Below are positions 62,718 through 64,000 of a stretch of DNA of 64,000 bases, piece after piece. Source of the stretch: Kineosporia mesophila (GTDB lineage: Bacteria; Actinomycetota; Actinomycetes; Actinomycetales; Kineosporiaceae). Where the stretch lies: NCBI RefSeq assembly GCF_021129235.1, contig NZ_JAJOMA010000001.1, positions 682,001-746,000 of the forward strand, given 5' to 3'. Position 1 is the stretch's first letter; every line of letters begins with the position of its first letter. The position numbers and the translations under genes were made by a program. The notes beneath the pieces were generated by a model, which was not told the DNA's origin, did no database searches, and worked only from the letters and a program-made list of their open reading frames with translations.

Positions 62718-63763
62718 TGAGCCGCGTCGACCTTGTCGGCGGCGTCGGCGAGCATCTTCACGTAGTCGCCGAGCACGTAGCTGATGGCCAGCGGCGTCGG
62801 GTTGGCGGCGGTTCCGACCTCGCTGGTGCCGTCCAGCGCGACGATGGCGCCGTTCGCGACGGCCGGCATCTTCGACAGGATCGGGTCGTCCTTCAGGGAC
62901 TTCAGCAGCTTGTCGTCGCCGTAGGTCACGATGATCTCGACATCGTCGAACGTGTCGACGGTCTCGGCGCTGACCTCCTGTGAGAACTCCTCGGTCGCGG
63001 CGGAGGCCTTGGCGATGCTGTCCGGTGTGCCCATGCCCAGGTCGGAGAAGAACTGCGCGCGGGTGTCCTTGTCGGTGTAGAAGCTGACCTTGCTCAGGTC
63101 GGACGTGTCCACGTGCGTCAGGAACATCGTCTTCTTGCCCTTGAGCTGCGGGTACTTCGCGGCCTCGTCGGTCATCTGCTTCTCGATCGAGGCGATCAGC
63201 TCGTCACCGGCCGAAGACTGGCCCAGCGCCTGGCTGCTCAGCTTGATCATGTCGCGCCAGCTGGTCTCCCACGGCCCGTTCGGGTAGGGGATGGTCGGCG
63301 CGATGTCGGAGAGGGTCTTGTAGTCCTCTTCCGTCAGGCCGGAGTAGGTGGCCAGGATGATGTCGGGCTGCGTGTCGGCCACGGCCTCGAAGTCGATGCC
63401 GTCGGTCTCGTCGAACAGCACCGGCGCCTCACCGCCCAGCTCGTCGACCTTTTCCTTGGCCCAGGGCAGGTAGCCGTCGCCGTCCGCGTCACCGAAGTTG
63501 GCCTTGGCCAGGCCCACCGGAACGATGCCCAGGGCCAGCGGAACCTCGTGATTGGCCCACTGGACCGTGGCCACGCGCTCGGGCTTCTTCTCGATGACCG
63601 TCTCGCCCAGAGCGTGCTTGACGGTGATCGGGAACGCGGCATCGGATGCGGCGGAGCCGGTGCTTTCGGCCTCGGAGTCCGAGGAACCGCCACCACAGGC
63701 GGCGAGCACCAGCGCGGCGGCGGTGGCGACCGCCCCGGTCAGCAGGCGACGACGTGAGAACAC
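62714..63763 (-). CDS. iron-siderophore substrate-binding lipoprotein
   Basis: 349 aa from GTG 63763 (AAAGGAAG just upstream); the longer frame to 63841 passes through the leader hairpin. The N-terminus SRRRLLTGAVATAAALVLAAC combines a twin-arginine-like SRRRLL with a lipobox LAAC (Cys near residue 23), so it is a lipoprotein, possibly Tat-exported. The mature part is a class III binding protein: RVATVQWANHEVPLALGIVPVG, VADTQPDIILATYSGL, VEIIVTYGDD. It captures ferric-siderophore outside the cell for the permeases. It is first in the operon, under an iron box. Confidence 0.95.
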   Translation of the reverse strand: MFSRRRLLTGAVATAAALVLAACGGGSSDSEAESTGSAASDAAFPITVKHALGETVIEKKPERVATVQWANHEVPLALGIVPVGLAKANFGDADGDGYLPWAKEKVDELGGEAPVLFDETDGIDFEAVADTQPDIILATYSGLTEEDYKTLSDIAPTIPYPNGPWETSWRDMIKLSSQALGQSSAGDELIASIEKQMTDEAAKYPQLKGKKTMFLTHVDTSDLSKVSFYTDKDTRAQFFSDLGMGTPDSIAKASAATEEFSQEVSAETVDTFDDVEIIVTYGDDKLLKSLKDDPILSKMPAVANGAIVALDGTSEVGTAANPTPLAISYVLGDYVKMLADAADKVDAAQ

Positions 63764-63832
63764 GAGCAACTTCCTTTCGCGGACCCCTCCCTGGGTCGGA
63801 AGGAGGGCGCGTGGTGAGGGGACACAGGGTGC

Positions 63833-63857
63833 GTGGATCACGGAGACCGCGATCCAC
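63833..63857. promoter_or_regulatory. hairpin in the leader of the iron-uptake mRNA
   Basis: GTGGATC and GATCCAC are perfect 7-base arms. CGG/CCG continues the stem after one A-C mismatch, leaving an AGA loop. It lies between the iron box and the GTG start and would form in the leader transcript. Confidence 0.5.
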
Positions 63858-63866
63858 AGGCGTTGT

Positions 63867-63885
63867 TTAGGTTAGCCTAACCAAA
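63867..63885. promoter_or_regulatory. DtxR/IdeR iron box
   Basis: TTAGGTTAGCCTAACCAAA matches the DtxR/IdeR consensus (TTAGGTTAGSCTAACCTAA) at all but two positions. It sits 104 bases upstream of the binding-protein start. With Fe2+ the regulator would repress the four-gene importer operon. Confidence 0.92.
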
Positions 63886-64000
63886 TCCCCAGATAGCTCA
63901 TGACCGGTGCGGAACGTGATCGTTCTGTAGTACTTTCGTTATGGTTCGTCGAGGCTGGTGTGTGCCGCCTCACAGGCGTTATATAGAGGGATGAATGCTG
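63886..64000. other. right-edge intergenic stretch
   Basis: About 115 bases, clearly richer in A+T than the rest. CACAGGCGTT occurs at 63855 and again at 63971. An ATG at 63991 follows AGAGGG directly and cannot be judged as a start because the window ends. Confidence 0.4.

Noticed and set aside
63991-64000. Start of a plus-strand gene at the right edge
   Set aside because: Only ten bases remain and the purine stretch abuts the ATG; cannot be supported.
1-64000. tRNA, rRNA, CRISPR arrays, insertion sequences, phage attachment sites
   Set aside because: No tRNA cloverleaf, regularly spaced repeats, transposase or integrase coding sequence was recognised on either strand.

Overview
The window is very high in G+C, with G/C strongly preferred at codon third positions, GTG/TTG starts and purine-rich Shine-Dalgarno sites. 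It carries actinobacterial-type genes: a DtxR/IdeR iron box, MMPL transporters, NarL-type sensor kinases and a WXG-like small protein. A Gram-positive actinomycete is certain enough. Kineosporiaceae or a relative is only a guess.

Region 1 (1-30279) is one unbroken plus-strand reading frame of more than 10,000 codons, already open at the left edge. On reading I found no cysteine in it. Most of its length is two diverged copies of a ~3,000-residue block, offset by about 11 kb (6430-15390 and 17431-26430). Smaller helical modules surround these blocks. The C-terminus carries two tandem domains with GEDH and G-x-(N/D)-H-A motifs that I read as TIKI/EreA/ChaN-like hydrolase domains, then a compositionally different tail with TPR-like helices. 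Directly downstream (30280-30961) is a broken, nearly identical copy of the first half of one of those domains. It carries the same linker sequence that precedes the modules in the intact gene. This layout (giant carrier, exchangeable C-terminus, displaced cassette) is what polymorphic toxin loci look like, and it is the most unusual part of the window.

Region 2 (30975-36770) holds an unknown 180-aa protein, two secreted proteins (one with a Ser/Thr/Pro stalk, one with RTX-type Ca-binding repeats), a PIN-domain plus XRE-ImmA/IrrE pair with a palindromic operator candidate, and a Nudix hydrolase.

Region 3 (36925-43796) holds a cytosine salvage pair (yeast-type cytosine deaminase plus NCS1 permease), a sensor-kinase-like protein with a decayed ATP-binding region, and an MMPL exporter divergent from a TetR regulator.

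Region 4 (43780-51294, minus) is a tightly coupled operon HerA-like ATPase / SbcD(Mre11) / SbcC(Rad50) / NurA-like / 34-aa ORF. These are DNA-end resection parts in an arrangement familiar from archaea.

Region 5 (51431-59797) holds a DinB-family protein, a second MMPL exporter with a 42-codon GNAT remnant at its tail, a GGDEF-EAL protein, a WXG-like small protein, an aldo/keto reductase and a GAF-GGDEF cyclase. Region 6 (59816-63885, minus) is an iron-siderophore ABC importer. Its four genes are linked by three successive GTGA overlaps and preceded by an iron box.
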